NCBI GenBank assembly: GCA_023419315.1
Contig: JAEZYE010000065.1
Location: 1-18,749, forward strand
Origin: Pseudomonadota bacterium
GTDB taxonomy: Bacteria; Pseudomonadota; Gammaproteobacteria; Xanthomonadales; Xanthomonadaceae
Direction: 5' to 3'
DNA length: 18,749 bases
Numbering within the stretch: position 1 is the stretch's first letter; every line of letters begins with the position of its first letter. This document shows, one piece after another, positions 7,041 to 14,891 of this stretch. A model generated the notes under the pieces. The model saw only the letters and a list, made by a program, of their open reading frames with translations. It was not told the DNA's origin and did not search any database. A program made the translations under genes and the position numbers.

Positions 7041-7813
7041 CCGCGCGCTTCCACCGGCCGCAGCCGCTGCCACAGCCAGAATGAGGGCCCGGACAGTGCA
7101 TACAGCACGCCGACCGCGAACAGCACGCGCGGCAGGTCGATGAAGGCGATCGCAATCGCCAGCGGCACGATCACCAGCACCACGAACGGCACGCGATCGG
7201 CCCGCGCGCCCCCCTGCCCGGTTCCCTTGAAACTCCAGAAGCGGATGCGGCTGACCATCAACAGCGCCGCCAGGATGGTGACGCCCAGCGCTACGTAACG
7301 CAGCTCGTCGCCATTCCAGCCCAGCGTGCCGTCGGCGAACGCCCACACGAAGGACATCATCAATCCGGCCGCGGCCGGACTGGCCAGGCCAATGAACCAG
7401 CGCTTGTCGACCGTGCCGACCTGCGTATTGAAGCGCGCCAGACGCAACGCGGCGCAGGCGGCGTAAAGGAACGCGACCGCCCAGCCGACGCGGCCCATCG
7501 TGTCGTTGTCCAGCTTCAGCGCCGAGAGCGACCAGTGATACATCACCAGCGACGGCGCGAGGCCGAAGCTCACCAGATCCGCCAGCGAATCGTATTGCAC
7601 GCCGAAATCGCTGCTGGTGCCGGTGAGGCGCGCGACCCGGCCATCGATACCGTCCATCAGGCCCGCCACGAACACGGCAATGGCGGCGTTGACGAACTGA
7701 TCGTTGGCGGCGGCGATGATCGCGTAGAAGCCCGCGAACAGTCCGGCGGTCGTGAACAGGTTGGGCAGCAGGTAAATACCGCGGGAACGCGGCGGCGGCT
7801 TGATATCGTCCAT
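7037..7813 (-). CDS. pssA: CDP-diacylglycerol-serine O-phosphatidyltransferase PssA
   Basis: Membrane enzyme that makes phosphatidylserine from CDP-diacylglycerol and serine, the first step to phosphatidylethanolamine. The CDP-alcohol phosphotransferase motif is complete: D57-G58-x2-A61-R62-x8-G71-x3-D75-x3-D79. About eight hydrophobic segments follow across the 258 residues. This is the integral-membrane (Bacillus-like) type rather than the E. coli phospholipase-D-like PssA. The ATG at 7813 gives MDDIKPPPRSRGIYLLPN, a usual start for the family. It heads the minus-strand set with holD and rimI. An alternative phosphatidyltransferase of the same superfamily is less likely, given the length and the serine-type motif context. 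Confidence 0.9.
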   Translation of the reverse strand: MDDIKPPPRSRGIYLLPNLFTTAGLFAGFYAIIAAANDQFVNAAIAVFVAGLMDGIDGRVARLTGTSSDFGVQYDSLADLVSFGLAPSLVMYHWSLSALKLDNDTMGRVGWAVAFLYAACAALRLARFNTQVGTVDKRWFIGLASPAAAGLMMSFVWAFADGTLGWNGDELRYVALGVTILAALLMVSRIRFWSFKGTGQGGARADRVPFVVLVIVPLAIAIAFIDLPRVLFAVGVLYALSGPSFWLWQRLRPVEARG

Positions 7814-7820
7814 GCGTCGC

Positions 7821-7826
7821 AGTTTA
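7821..7826 (-). promoter_or_regulatory. Candidate -10 box for pssA
   Basis: TAAACT on the minus strand (4 of 6 to the -10 consensus) ends eight bases before the pssA ATG. No clear -35 box lies at 16-18 bases. If real, transcription would begin almost at the start codon and the mRNA would be nearly leaderless. Weak evidence. Confidence 0.25.
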
Positions 7827-7849
7827 GCCCAAGCCCGCGCCGCATCGGC

Positions 7850-7878
7850 TTGTCAGGCCGACGGCGTAATGCTGCAAT
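7850..7878 (+). promoter_or_regulatory. Candidate sigma70-type promoter for the DUF4124 gene
   Basis: TTGTCA at 7850-7855 (5 of 6 to TTGACA) and TGCAAT at 7873-7878 (4 of 6 to TATAAT) are separated by exactly 17 bases. The start site would fall near 7885, followed by a GGAG ribosome-binding site at 7903-7906 and the ATG at 7912. Confidence 0.5.
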
Positions 7879-7911
7879 CGCCTCCTCCCCGCTTCCGGTT
7901 TCGGAGCCCTC

Positions 7912-8310
7912 ATGCGCCTGACGCACCGGCCGTTCCTCGCCCTGACCGCCACGTTCTCGCTGCTTGCAGTGGGCCTGCCTGCCAGCGCACAACAGGTCTA
8001 CCAGTGGAAGGACGCCCAGGGCGTCACCCACTACTCGGACAAGCCGCCGGCCGGGCAGCAATACCAGGATCGGCGCATCGATTCGCATGGCGGACCGGCG
8101 CCCGTGGCGCAGCCGGCCGGCAAGCCGACCGAAGACCCGCAATGCACGCAGGCACGCAAGAACCTGCAATTGCTCAGCGGTAGCGGACCGGTGGTGCAGA
8201 ACGGCGCCGATGGCAAACCGGGGCAGCCGCTGGATGCGACCCAGCGCGCCAACCAGCGCGCCCTCGCGGAAGCCGCCGAAAAGGCGTACTGCGCCCCTCC
8301 GGCACGTTGA
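7912..8310 (+). CDS. Exported DUF4124 domain protein
   Basis: A 132-residue secreted or periplasmic protein. It has a Sec signal peptide (RLTHR, then a hydrophobic stretch, then LPASA) with likely cleavage after A26. The mature N-terminus QQVYQWKDAQGVTHYSDKPP is the DUF4124 signature, a short beta motif common in gammaproteobacterial envelope proteins whose function is unknown. Two cysteines, C78 and C127, flank the C-terminal helical part and may form a disulfide. GGAG sits five bases before the ATG, a good ribosome-binding site. It is divergent from pssA and 121 bases upstream of proS. I assign no function beyond export. Confidence 0.85.
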   Translation: MRLTHRPFLALTATFSLLAVGLPASAQQVYQWKDAQGVTHYSDKPPAGQQYQDRRIDSHGGPAPVAQPAGKPTEDPQCTQARKNLQLLSGSGPVVQNGADGKPGQPLDATQRANQRALAEAAEKAYCAPPAR

Positions 8311-8326
8311 TCACCGCGGCCCGCAG

Positions 8327-8361
8327 CTTGTCCGTCCACGGCCGCAGCGCCGGACGACAAG
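8327..8361. terminator. Hairpin after the DUF4124 gene, possible terminator
   Basis: CTTGTC-C-GTCC pairs with GGACGACAAG, giving ten base pairs with one bulged C and a 14-base GC-rich loop. It starts 17 bases after the stop codon. No U-tract follows, so it may only be an RNA-stabilising hairpin. Confidence 0.35.
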
Positions 8362-8431
8362 GCGGGAACACGGACAGCCCGCCGCATGGCTGGCAAAATA
8401 CGGCATTCGTCTCCCCTGAAAGCGAATCCCG

Positions 8432-10126
8432 ATGCGCCTGTCGCAATTCCACCTCCGCACCACCAAGGAAACTCCGGCCGACGCCGAACTGGTCAGCCAT
8501 CGGCTGATGCTGCGCGCGGGCATGATCCGCAAGCTCGCCGCCGGTCTTTACACCTGGTCGCCGCTCGGCCTGCGCGTGTTGCGCAAGGTGGAAAACGTGG
8601 TGCGCGAGGAAATGGATCGCGCCGGCGCCATCGAACTGCTCATGCCGACCATCCAGCCGGCCGAACTGTGGCGCGAGACCGGCCGCTGGGAAAAGTTCGG
8701 CGACCAGTTGCTCAAGATCCAAGATCGCAAGGAAGCCGAGTACTGCTACAGCCCGACGGCGGAAGAAGCGATCACCGATTTCGCCCGCCAGGAGCTCAAC
8801 AGCTACAAGCAGCTACCGGTCAACTACTACCAGATCCAGACCAAGTTCCGCGATGAAATCCGCCCGCGCTTCGGCGTGATGCGTGCGCGCGAATTCCTGA
8901 TGAAGGATGCCTATTCCTTCCACATCAGCGATGCGGATCTGGTGCGTGAGTACCACAACATGCACGCGGCCTATACGCGCATCTTCACCCGCCTGGGCCT
9001 GGATTTCCGCGCGGTGCAGGCGGACAGCGGCGCCATCGGCGGCGATGCTTCGCAGGAATTCCACGTCCTCGCCGAATCCGGCGAGGACGCCATCGCGTTC
9101 TCCACCGGCTCCGATTACGCCGCCAATGTGGAAGCCGCGCAGGCCGCGGCGCCCGGGGAGCGGCCGGCCGCCAGCGAAACGCTGCGCAAGATCGAAACGC
9201 CCACGCAGAAAACCTGCGAAGACGTCGCCGCCCTGCTCGGTATTCCGCTGCAGCGCACGGTCAAGTCCGTCGCGGTGATGACCGATGACGGTTTCGTGCT
9301 GGCGCTGGTGCGCGGCGATCACGCCGTCAACGAAATCAAGTTGGCCAAGGTCGCGGGCCTGGCCGGTTACCGCTTGGCCAGTGAAGCGGAAATCCTCGCG
9401 CATCTGGGCAGCGAGCCGGGTTTCCTCGGGCCGATCAACCCGCGCCAGCCGATTCGCGTCATCGCCGATCGCGACGTCGCCGCGATGGCCGACTTCGTCG
9501 TCGGTGCGAACGAAGCGGGCTTCCATATCGCGGGCGTGAACTGGGGCCGCGATCTGGCCGAGCCCGAATCGGTGGCCGATCTGCGCAACGTGGTCGAGGG
9601 CGAAGCCGCTGCCGACGGCGGCCGCATCCGTATCGGACGCGGCATCGAAGTCGGCCACGTATTCCAGCTGGGCCGCAAGTACAGCGAAGCCATGCAGTTC
9701 ACCGTGCTGGATGAAAACGGCAAGGCCGCGATTCCCGCGATGGGCTGCTACGGCATCGGCGTTTCGCGCATCGTCGCCGCGGCCATCGAGCAGAACCACG
9801 ACGACAACGGCATTATCTGGCCGGCTCCCATGGCGCCGTGGTCGGTGGCCATCTGCGTGATCAATCCGAAGGGCGATGCCGCCGTCACGGCCGCTTCCGA
9901 ACAACTGCTGGAAGAACTGCGTGCCGCCGGGCACGACGCCGTGCTGGACGATCGCGGCCTGCGTCCGGGCGCGATGTTTGCCGACATCGAATTGATCGGC
10001 ATTCCGCACCGCGTCGTTGTTTCCGAACGTGGCCTGGCTGCGGGCACGTTCGAATATCGCGCACGCCGGGCGGCCGAATCCGAGAATCTGGACAAGGCAT
10101 CGCTGCTGCAGATTCTCGCCATTTGA
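8432..10126 (+). CDS. proS: Prolyl-tRNA synthetase (bacterial type with editing domain)
   Basis: Class II synthetase that charges tRNA-Pro. The 564 residues give the full bacterial architecture: motif 1 around 55-75, motif 2 TKFRDEIRPRFGVMRAREF at about 137-155, the inserted INS/YbaK-like editing domain at about 225-400, motif 3 GCYGIGVSRIVAAAIEQ, and the C-terminal anticodon-binding domain. K278 in QRTVKSVAV corresponds to E. coli K279 of the editing site, so hydrolysis of Ala-tRNA-Pro should be retained. The start MRLSQFHLRTTKETPADAEL matches the family exactly. The 121-base upstream gap holds a hairpin and an AT-richer patch (gcaaaatacgg) that could carry a promoter, but no clear boxes. 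A hairpin follows the stop. Confidence 0.97.
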   Translation: MRLSQFHLRTTKETPADAELVSHRLMLRAGMIRKLAAGLYTWSPLGLRVLRKVENVVREEMDRAGAIELLMPTIQPAELWRETGRWEKFGDQLLKIQDRKEAEYCYSPTAEEAITDFARQELNSYKQLPVNYYQIQTKFRDEIRPRFGVMRAREFLMKDAYSFHISDADLVREYHNMHAAYTRIFTRLGLDFRAVQADSGAIGGDASQEFHVLAESGEDAIAFSTGSDYAANVEAAQAAAPGERPAASETLRKIETPTQKTCEDVAALLGIPLQRTVKSVAVMTDDGFVLALVRGDHAVNEIKLAKVAGLAGYRLASEAEILAHLGSEPGFLGPINPRQPIRVIADRDVAAMADFVVGANEAGFHIAGVNWGRDLAEPESVADLRNVVEGEAAADGGRIRIGRGIEVGHVFQLGRKYSEAMQFTVLDENGKAAIPAMGCYGIGVSRIVAAAIEQNHDDNGIIWPAPMAPWSVAICVINPKGDAAVTAASEQLLEELRAAGHDAVLDDRGLRPGAMFADIELIGIPHRVVVSERGLAAGTFEYRARRAAESENLDKASLLQILAI

Positions 10127-10141
10127 CGCGGTTATGACTCG

Positions 10142-10165
10142 CCGACGGGAATAGTTTCCCGTCGG
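10142..10165. terminator. Hairpin after proS
   Basis: CCGACGGGAA and TTCCCGTCGG form a perfect 10-bp stem around TAGT, 15 bases after the proS stop. The following sequence GTTTCCCG is a poor U-tract. A terminator separating proS from the H-NS-like gene is likely. Confidence 0.65.
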
Positions 10166-10203
10166 GTTTCCCGCCGATATATCGCCATCGGTCACGATTC
10201 GCT

Positions 10204-10209
10204 TATGAT
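10204..10209 (+). promoter_or_regulatory. Candidate -10 box for the H-NS-like gene
   Basis: TATGAT (5 of 6 to TATAAT) lies 50 bases before the start codon in an unusually AT-rich intergenic stretch (about 10174-10259). No good -35 box is visible at 17 bases. AT-rich sequence just upstream could also let the protein bind its own promoter, as known for other H-NS genes; this is inference. Confidence 0.35.
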
Positions 10210-10259
10210 GCGGGTCCGCCATGGATTGGTGATATCCCTTTCCATATCCGGAGAATTTG

Positions 10260-10637
10260 ATGTCGATTGATTTGCGTGGCCTGTCGGCCAAACAACTGGG
10301 CACCTTGATCGAGAAGGCCCGCGTGCAGCAGAGCAAGCTCGCCAAGCGCACTCCGATCACCACGATCCGCAGCAAGATCACCAAGTTCGCCAAGGCCGAG
10401 GGTTACAGCATCGAAGAGCTTTTCGGCTCCGCAGGTGCGGCGGCTCCGGGCCGCAAGACGACGGCGCGCAAAGCCTCCAGCACGAAGGGCCGCAAGCTCG
10501 GCAAGGTTGCCCCGAAGTACCGCAACCCGGCCAATCCGAAGGAAACCTGGACGGGCCGCGGCAAGCAGCCGCGCTGGATGGCCGCTTACACCGCCAAGGG
10601 CAAGAAGGTCGAAGACTTCCTCATCAAGAAGAAGTAA
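10260..10637 (+). CDS. H-NS family nucleoid-associated protein
   Basis: DNA-binding protein of the H-NS superfamily, which in other bacteria silences AT-rich and horizontally acquired genes. The 125 residues show a short N-terminal oligomerisation helix (LSAKQLGTLIEKARVQQ), a basic flexible linker at about 59-85 (GRKTTARKAS, KGRKLGK), and the C-terminal H-NS motif YRNPANPKETWTGRGKQPRWM starting at about residue 87. The loop here reads GRGKQPR rather than the QGR of E. coli H-NS, and the linker is rich in lysine and arginine. The ATG at 10260 has GGAG seven bases upstream; a TTG three bases earlier is not needed. It may belong with the Xanthomonas Xrv-type proteins, but I cannot assign a subtype. 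Confidence 0.88.
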   Translation: MSIDLRGLSAKQLGTLIEKARVQQSKLAKRTPITTIRSKITKFAKAEGYSIEELFGSAGAAAPGRKTTARKASSTKGRKLGKVAPKYRNPANPKETWTGRGKQPRWMAAYTAKGKKVEDFLIKKK

Positions 10638-10661
10638 TCGAAAGCAGAACCGGTTTCAGAA

Positions 10662-10690
10662 GAAAGCCACGGTGGATTGCCGTGGCTTTC
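10662..10690. terminator. Bidirectional hairpin terminator between hns-like and thrE-like genes
   Basis: GAAAGCCACGG and CCGTGGCTTTC form a perfect 11-bp stem around a 7-base loop. On the plus strand it is followed by CGCTTTCTGG and on the minus strand by TTCTGAAACC, with the stem itself ending in CTTTC both ways. It sits between two convergent genes, so it probably ends both transcripts. Confidence 0.8.
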
Positions 10691-10721
10691 CGCTTTCTGG
10701 AGCCCGCGTACGGGCGCAGCG

Positions 10722-11978
10722 TCAGAGATTCTTGCGCGCCGATATCAGCAGGTTGCCGAACAGCAGGCCGGCAATCAGCGCCATCACGATGTTGGTCACG
10801 GTCAGCAACGCGGATTCGCCAACGCCTACGTCCTGCTGCTGCACCAGGTTCATCACGCCTCGCAGGCTGGTACTGCCCGGAACCAGCATCAGGATGCCCG
10901 GAACGCGAATGAGCGCGCCGGGCCGGTTTGCCCAGCGCGCAAAGGCATTGCCGGCTGCGGTCAACGTGAGTGCGGCGAGGAATATCCCGACCGGGCTGCC
11001 CCAGGCCTGGCCCGCGAATCGCGAAATCGTGTAGCCGGCGATGGACGCGGCGATGACCCACGCGTAGTCGCGGCGATGGGCCTTGAACAGCACCGCAAAA
11101 CCGAATGCTGCGAGCAGCAGCGACATCCATTCCACCCATTCCGGTTGCGGGCGCGAAGCGCGCACTTCCGGGTACAGGCCAATCAGCTGCGCCAGCGTCA
11201 CGGCAATCAATGAGCCGACGGTCAGTTTCAGGATGGTCGCCATCGCGCCGGCAAAACGCGCCGTACCGGATACCAGATGCTGGCTGGTCAGTTCGTTGAC
11301 TGCATTGGTCAGCGCCAGGCCGGGCAACAGCACGATCAACGACGCGATGATCACCGTGTTGAGATTCAGCGGCGCCACGAAATTGGCGACCAGGATTGCG
11401 ACGAAGCCGGCCACGAGCGCGGACACCGCGTCCCCGGCTTCCTTCATCTTCGGTCGCCGTTCCAGCAACTGGCCCAGCAATCCGATCAGCACGCCAATCA
11501 GCGCCGCGGTGGCGATGTCGAGCCAGGGCAAACGCCACAGCCCGGCCACGCCGCCGGACGCCAGTCCGAACGCCAGCACCGAAAGCATGCGGCCGCTTCT
11601 GGTGGGCCTGCGATCGAGGCTGCGCAGCGCGGTGTGGCCTTCGGCAATGCTCAACTTTCCGGCGACGACATCCTCAGCGATGCGATCGGCCTCGCTGAGC
11701 TTATGCAGATCGTTCTCGCCCGGCGGCAGCCGGATCACGCGCGTGGTGTCGCTGGCGCCGAGCGGTCGCGTGGGATCGTTGAAGCTCAGGATCAGGCCGG
11801 TGGGATTGGACCAGGGCTCGCAATCCAGACCCAGCCGCTGCGAAAGCGCGGCCACCGCCGCTTCCAGCCGCTGCGCGGTCGTGCCGTAACTGTGCAGGCG
11901 GCTGGCGATCTCGCAGACGAAGGCAATGCGCTGTGCATAGGTCGCGGTGGATATCGCCGTGTTGAGGGCTTCAGGCAT
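10722..11978 (-). CDS. Threonine/serine exporter family protein (ThrE type)
   Basis: Inner-membrane exporter of the ThrE family, whose Corynebacterium member exports threonine and serine. The 418 residues combine both ThrE modules in one chain. A cytosolic N-terminal region has the conserved LHSYGTTAQRLEAAV and NPTGLILSF stretches. About ten membrane segments follow from residue 135, and the second half carries the ThrE_2-like PGSTSLRGVMNLVQQ. The ATG at 11978 gives MPEALNTAIS; a TTG at 12002 would add eight residues with no support. It is divergent from the EamA/Mla-like operon. The substrate cannot be told from sequence; export of small neutral amino acids or dipeptides is the family default. 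Confidence 0.85.
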   Translation of the reverse strand: MPEALNTAISTATYAQRIAFVCEIASRLHSYGTTAQRLEAAVAALSQRLGLDCEPWSNPTGLILSFNDPTRPLGASDTTRVIRLPPGENDLHKLSEADRIAEDVVAGKLSIAEGHTALRSLDRRPTRSGRMLSVLAFGLASGGVAGLWRLPWLDIATAALIGVLIGLLGQLLERRPKMKEAGDAVSALVAGFVAILVANFVAPLNLNTVIIASLIVLLPGLALTNAVNELTSQHLVSGTARFAGAMATILKLTVGSLIAVTLAQLIGLYPEVRASRPQPEWVEWMSLLLAAFGFAVLFKAHRRDYAWVIAASIAGYTISRFAGQAWGSPVGIFLAALTLTAAGNAFARWANRPGALIRVPGILMLVPGSTSLRGVMNLVQQQDVGVGESALLTVTNIVMALIAGLLFGNLLISARKNL

Positions 11979-11984
11979 CCCGCA

Positions 11985-12013
11985 ACGATAGAGGCAGTAC
12001 AAGCCGACGGCAA
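11985..12013 (-). promoter_or_regulatory. Candidate promoter for the ThrE-type gene, possibly leaderless
   Basis: On the minus strand TTGCCG (12013-12008, 4 of 6 to TTGACA) and TATCGT (11990-11985, 4 of 6 to TATAAT) are 17 bases apart. The start point would fall on or next to the A of the ATG at 11978, giving a leaderless mRNA. This would explain the missing Shine-Dalgarno sequence. Confidence 0.35.
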
Positions 12014-12070
12014 AGGGAAAATCATCATTGCGTAAACTTCACCGGACTCGATCGTTTTTAGGGAATCGGA

Positions 12071-12961
12071 ATGGGGATCGGCGAGGGGCTGGCCATTGCC
12101 AGTGCCGCAGCTTGGGCGGTGGGCGTGATCCTGGCGCGCCAGTTGGGCGCGCAAGTGCCGCCGCTGGCGTTGAACCTGATGAAGAACGGGCTGGTGCTGC
12201 TGGTGCTGGCGCCGGTGGCGCTGCTGGTACATGCCGGCGCCTGGCCGGCGCTCGGCTGGCAGGACACCGTGCTCGTGCTGGCCAGTGGCGTGCTGGGGAT
12301 CGCCGTCGCCGACACGCTCTATTTCCGCGCGCTCAACGAACTCGGCGCCGGTCGCATGGGCGTGATCGGCAATCTCTATTCGCCGCTCGTGCTGCTGATG
12401 GGCTTCGTCTGGCTGGACGAACGCCTCGGCCTGCAGCAGTGGTTCGGATTCGCGCTGGTCGGACTGGGCGTGCTGCTGGTGAGCCGACGGCCACGCGACT
12501 GGAACGCGCAACCGTCGCACACGCTGCGCGGGGTCATCATCGGCATGTGCGCCATCGCGCTGATGGCGCTGGCGATTGTCATGGTCAAGCGCGTGCTGGA
12601 GGAACAGCCCTTGCTGTGGGTGACGTTCCTGCGACTGCTCGGCGCGGTGGCCGGGCTGCTCCTGCTGTCGGCGCTGCCGGCCCTGCGCGCGCGGATGGCG
12701 TTCGACCCGGCCCGCGTCGCCTGGCCGCGACTGGTGCTGGCGGCCCTGGTGGGCCAAGGCTTGTCGATGCTGTTCTGGCTGGGCGGTTACAAGTACACCT
12801 CGGCCTCGGTCGCGGCCATCCTCAACGAATCGGCCTCGGTGTTCCTCGTCGTGCTGGCCGCACTGTGGCTGCGCGAACCCATCGGCCGACGCGGCCTTGT
12901 CGGCGTCGCCCTCACGTTCGGCGGCATAGCCTGTATGCTCCTTGGCCGAGCCAGCCCATGA
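12071..12961 (+). CDS. DMT superfamily (EamA family) transporter
   Basis: Inner-membrane carrier of the drug/metabolite transporter superfamily. The 296 residues form two EamA repeats (about 4-140 and 152-290), together about ten membrane helices. The first repeat ends with the typical NLYSPLVLLMGFVWLDERL pattern and the second with NESASVFLVVLAALWLREP. Members export amino acids, metabolites or drugs; the substrate is unknown here. A GGAAT lies a few bases before the ATG. Its TGA overlaps the ATG of the STAS-MlaE gene (ATGA at 12958-12961), so it is probably the first gene of the lipid-transport operon and translationally coupled to it. Confidence 0.88.
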   Translation: MGIGEGLAIASAAAWAVGVILARQLGAQVPPLALNLMKNGLVLLVLAPVALLVHAGAWPALGWQDTVLVLASGVLGIAVADTLYFRALNELGAGRMGVIGNLYSPLVLLMGFVWLDERLGLQQWFGFALVGLGVLLVSRRPRDWNAQPSHTLRGVIIGMCAIALMALAIVMVKRVLEEQPLLWVTFLRLLGAVAGLLLLSALPALRARMAFDPARVAWPRLVLAALVGQGLSMLFWLGGYKYTSASVAAILNESASVFLVVLAALWLREPIGRRGLVGVALTFGGIACMLLGRASP

Positions 12962-14073
12962 TCAAGACCGAAGTCCGCCCCGCGTTCGATGCTGATCCGG
13001 CCGACCCGTCCCGGGTTCGACTGTCCGGCGACTGGACATTGCGAAGCGCGCTGGCGGTGGCGGATCAGCTTCGCGACATCCCTGAAAACGTACAGACGCT
13101 GGACGCCACCGGCATTGCGCGCATTGATTCGGCCGGCGTACTGCAACTGCTGCGTTTCGCCAAGCGCCGCGAGCTGGACGCCGACGCCATCGCATTCCGT
13201 CCGGATCACCAGGCCCTGGTATCGACCATCGAGGACGTGGCCGATGACCGGCCGCCGCGCAAGCGCGACTACGGTTTCCTTGCGGCGCTGTCGCGACTGG
13301 GCGAACGGGTCACCGAGTACGGCCGCGAGATCGTCGCCCTGCTGAGCTTCACCGGCGAAAACCTGGTCAAGCTGCTGCGCACGGTGAAACAGCCTGGCCG
13401 CTTCCGGCCGACCGCCACGGTCTCGCACATGGAGCAGGTCGGCCTGGATGCGGTGCCGCTGGTCGTGCTGCTGTCGTATCTGGTCGGCGCGGTCATCGCG
13501 TTCCTCGGCTCGACCATCCTGCGCGACTTCGGCGCGGAGATTTACGTGGTGGAACTGGTGAGCATCGCGTTCCTGCGCGAATTCGCCGTACTGCTCACCG
13601 CCATCGTGCTCGCCGGGCGCACGGCATCGGCTTTCACTGCACAGATTGGCGCGATGAAAAGCCGCGAAGAAATCGACGCCATCCGCACGCTCGGACTGGA
13701 TCCGATCGACCTGCTGGTCATTCCGCGACTGCTCGCGCTGCTCGTGACGCTCCCGCTGCTGACCTTCATCGCGATGATGGCGGGCCTGGCCGGCGGCGTT
13801 ACCGTCGGTGCATTCGATCTCGACATTCCGCCGCAGATGTACCTCGCGCGCATGCACGACACGATCGAAGTACGGCATTTCCTGGTCGGCCTGTCGAAGG
13901 CGCCGGTGTTCGCCCTGATCATCGGCCTCATCGGATGCCTGCAGGGCCTGCAGGTCGAAGGCACGGCGCAATCGGTCGGCGAACGTACGACGAGCAGTGT
14001 CGTGCAGACGATTTCACTGGTCATCATCATCGACGCGCTCGCCGCGTTGTGGTTCATGCACATGGGCTGGTAG
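12958..14073 (+). CDS. mlaE: MlaE-type ABC permease fused to an N-terminal STAS (MlaB-like) domain
   Basis: Inner-membrane permease of an MCE lipid ABC transporter, moving phospholipids between the membranes. The 371 residues are a fusion. Residues 1-95 are a STAS domain with the DATGIARIDSAGVLQLLR pattern (D57-S58-A59-G60, as in MlaB), and residues about 125-371 are the MlaE permease with five to six membrane segments and the conserved GRTASAFTAQIGAMKSREEI at 220-239. In E. coli the STAS protein MlaB is separate and regulates the ATPase; here it is tethered to the permease. STAS-permease fusions are known in this family. The start is the ATG at 12958, which overlaps the EamA stop. The reading frame is open upstream to 12028, but only as a shadow of the EamA gene. 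Confidence 0.9.
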   Translation: MIKTEVRPAFDADPADPSRVRLSGDWTLRSALAVADQLRDIPENVQTLDATGIARIDSAGVLQLLRFAKRRELDADAIAFRPDHQALVSTIEDVADDRPPRKRDYGFLAALSRLGERVTEYGREIVALLSFTGENLVKLLRTVKQPGRFRPTATVSHMEQVGLDAVPLVVLLSYLVGAVIAFLGSTILRDFGAEIYVVELVSIAFLREFAVLLTAIVLAGRTASAFTAQIGAMKSREEIDAIRTLGLDPIDLLVIPRLLALLVTLPLLTFIAMMAGLAGGVTVGAFDLDIPPQMYLARMHDTIEVRHFLVGLSKAPVFALIIGLIGCLQGLQVEGTAQSVGERTTSSVVQTISLVIIIDALAALWFMHMGW

Positions 14074-14076
14074 GCG

Positions 14077-14889
14077 ATGGACGACGACACGACGCCGGAC
14101 AACGAAGAACCCATCATCCGCATCCGCGGGCTGGTCAACCGCTTCGGCGAGCAGACCGTCCACGAAGGGCTGGATCTGGACGTGCGACGCGGCGAGATCC
14201 TCGGCGTGGTCGGCGGTTCCGGCACCGGCAAGTCGGTGCTGATGCGCTCCATCCTTGCCTTGCGCCAACCGCAGGCCGGCGAGATCAGTGTGCTGGGCGC
14301 GGATGCATTGGCCGATGATCAGGAGTCGCGCCTGCACATCGAGCGCAATACCGGTGTGTTGTTCCAGGACGGCGCGCTGTTTTCTTCACTGACGGTCGGC
14401 GAAAACGTGCAGGTACCGCTGAAGGAGCATCACGCGGATCTTCCGGACAGCTGGCATTACGAGCTGGCCTTGCTGAAGGTCAAGCTCGCAGGCCTGCCAG
14501 CCGACGCATTGAACAAGCTTCCCTCGCAGTTGTCCGGCGGCATGCGCAAGCGCGCCGGGCTGGCGCGCGCGCTGGCGCTGGATCCGCCGCTGCTGTTCCT
14601 CGACGAGCCGACCGCGGGGCTGGACCCGATCGGCGCGGCCGCGTTCGACCGCCTGATCAAGACGCTGCAGGAAGCCCTGGGCCTGACGGTGTTCCTCATC
14701 ACCCATGATCTCGACACCTTGTACGCTATCTGCGATCGCGTGGCGGTGCTGGCGGATCGCAAGGTCGTCGTCGCCGCACCGCTGGCGGAGGTGGAGCAGT
14801 TCGATCATCCCTGGGTGCGCGACTATTTCCACGGACCGCGAGCGCGCGCCGCGCGCGGTGAATCGCAAGAATTGCAGGAGGCCAGCTGA
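14077..14889 (+). CDS. mlaF: MlaF-like lipid ABC transporter ATPase
   Basis: Cytosolic ATPase that powers the MlaE-type permease. The 270 residues carry every ABC motif: Walker A GGSGTGKS at 46-53, Q-loop Q97 (VLFQDGALF), signature LSGGM at 152-156, Walker B LLFLDE at 172-177, and the switch histidine H210. FQDGALFSSLTVGENV is characteristic of the MlaF/Ttg2A branch. The C-terminal tail (about 245-270) corresponds to the MlaF extension that contacts the neighbouring subunit in E. coli. It begins three bases after the permease stop. The start ATG at 14077 has no strong ribosome-binding site, consistent with translational coupling. Confidence 0.92.
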   Translation: MDDDTTPDNEEPIIRIRGLVNRFGEQTVHEGLDLDVRRGEILGVVGGSGTGKSVLMRSILALRQPQAGEISVLGADALADDQESRLHIERNTGVLFQDGALFSSLTVGENVQVPLKEHHADLPDSWHYELALLKVKLAGLPADALNKLPSQLSGGMRKRAGLARALALDPPLLFLDEPTAGLDPIGAAAFDRLIKTLQEALGLTVFLITHDLDTLYAICDRVAVLADRKVVVAAPLAEVEQFDHPWVRDYFHGPRARAARGESQELQEAS

Positions 14890-14891
14890 GC

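Noticed and set aside
7041..7346. Longer start for the holD-like gene inside pssA
   Set aside because: The added residues are R/G/A-rich shadow of pssA. The GTG at 7040 overlapping the pssA stop is a better start.
8813..10393. Open frame of 526 residues antisense to proS
   Set aside because: Shadow of proS codons with no recognisable family; it also runs across the hairpin and the H-NS-like gene start.
12028..12957. Upstream in-frame extension of the STAS-MlaE gene to about 681 residues
   Set aside because: The extra part is R/A/G-rich out-of-frame reading of the EamA gene. The ATG at 12958 overlaps the EamA stop and starts exactly at the STAS domain.
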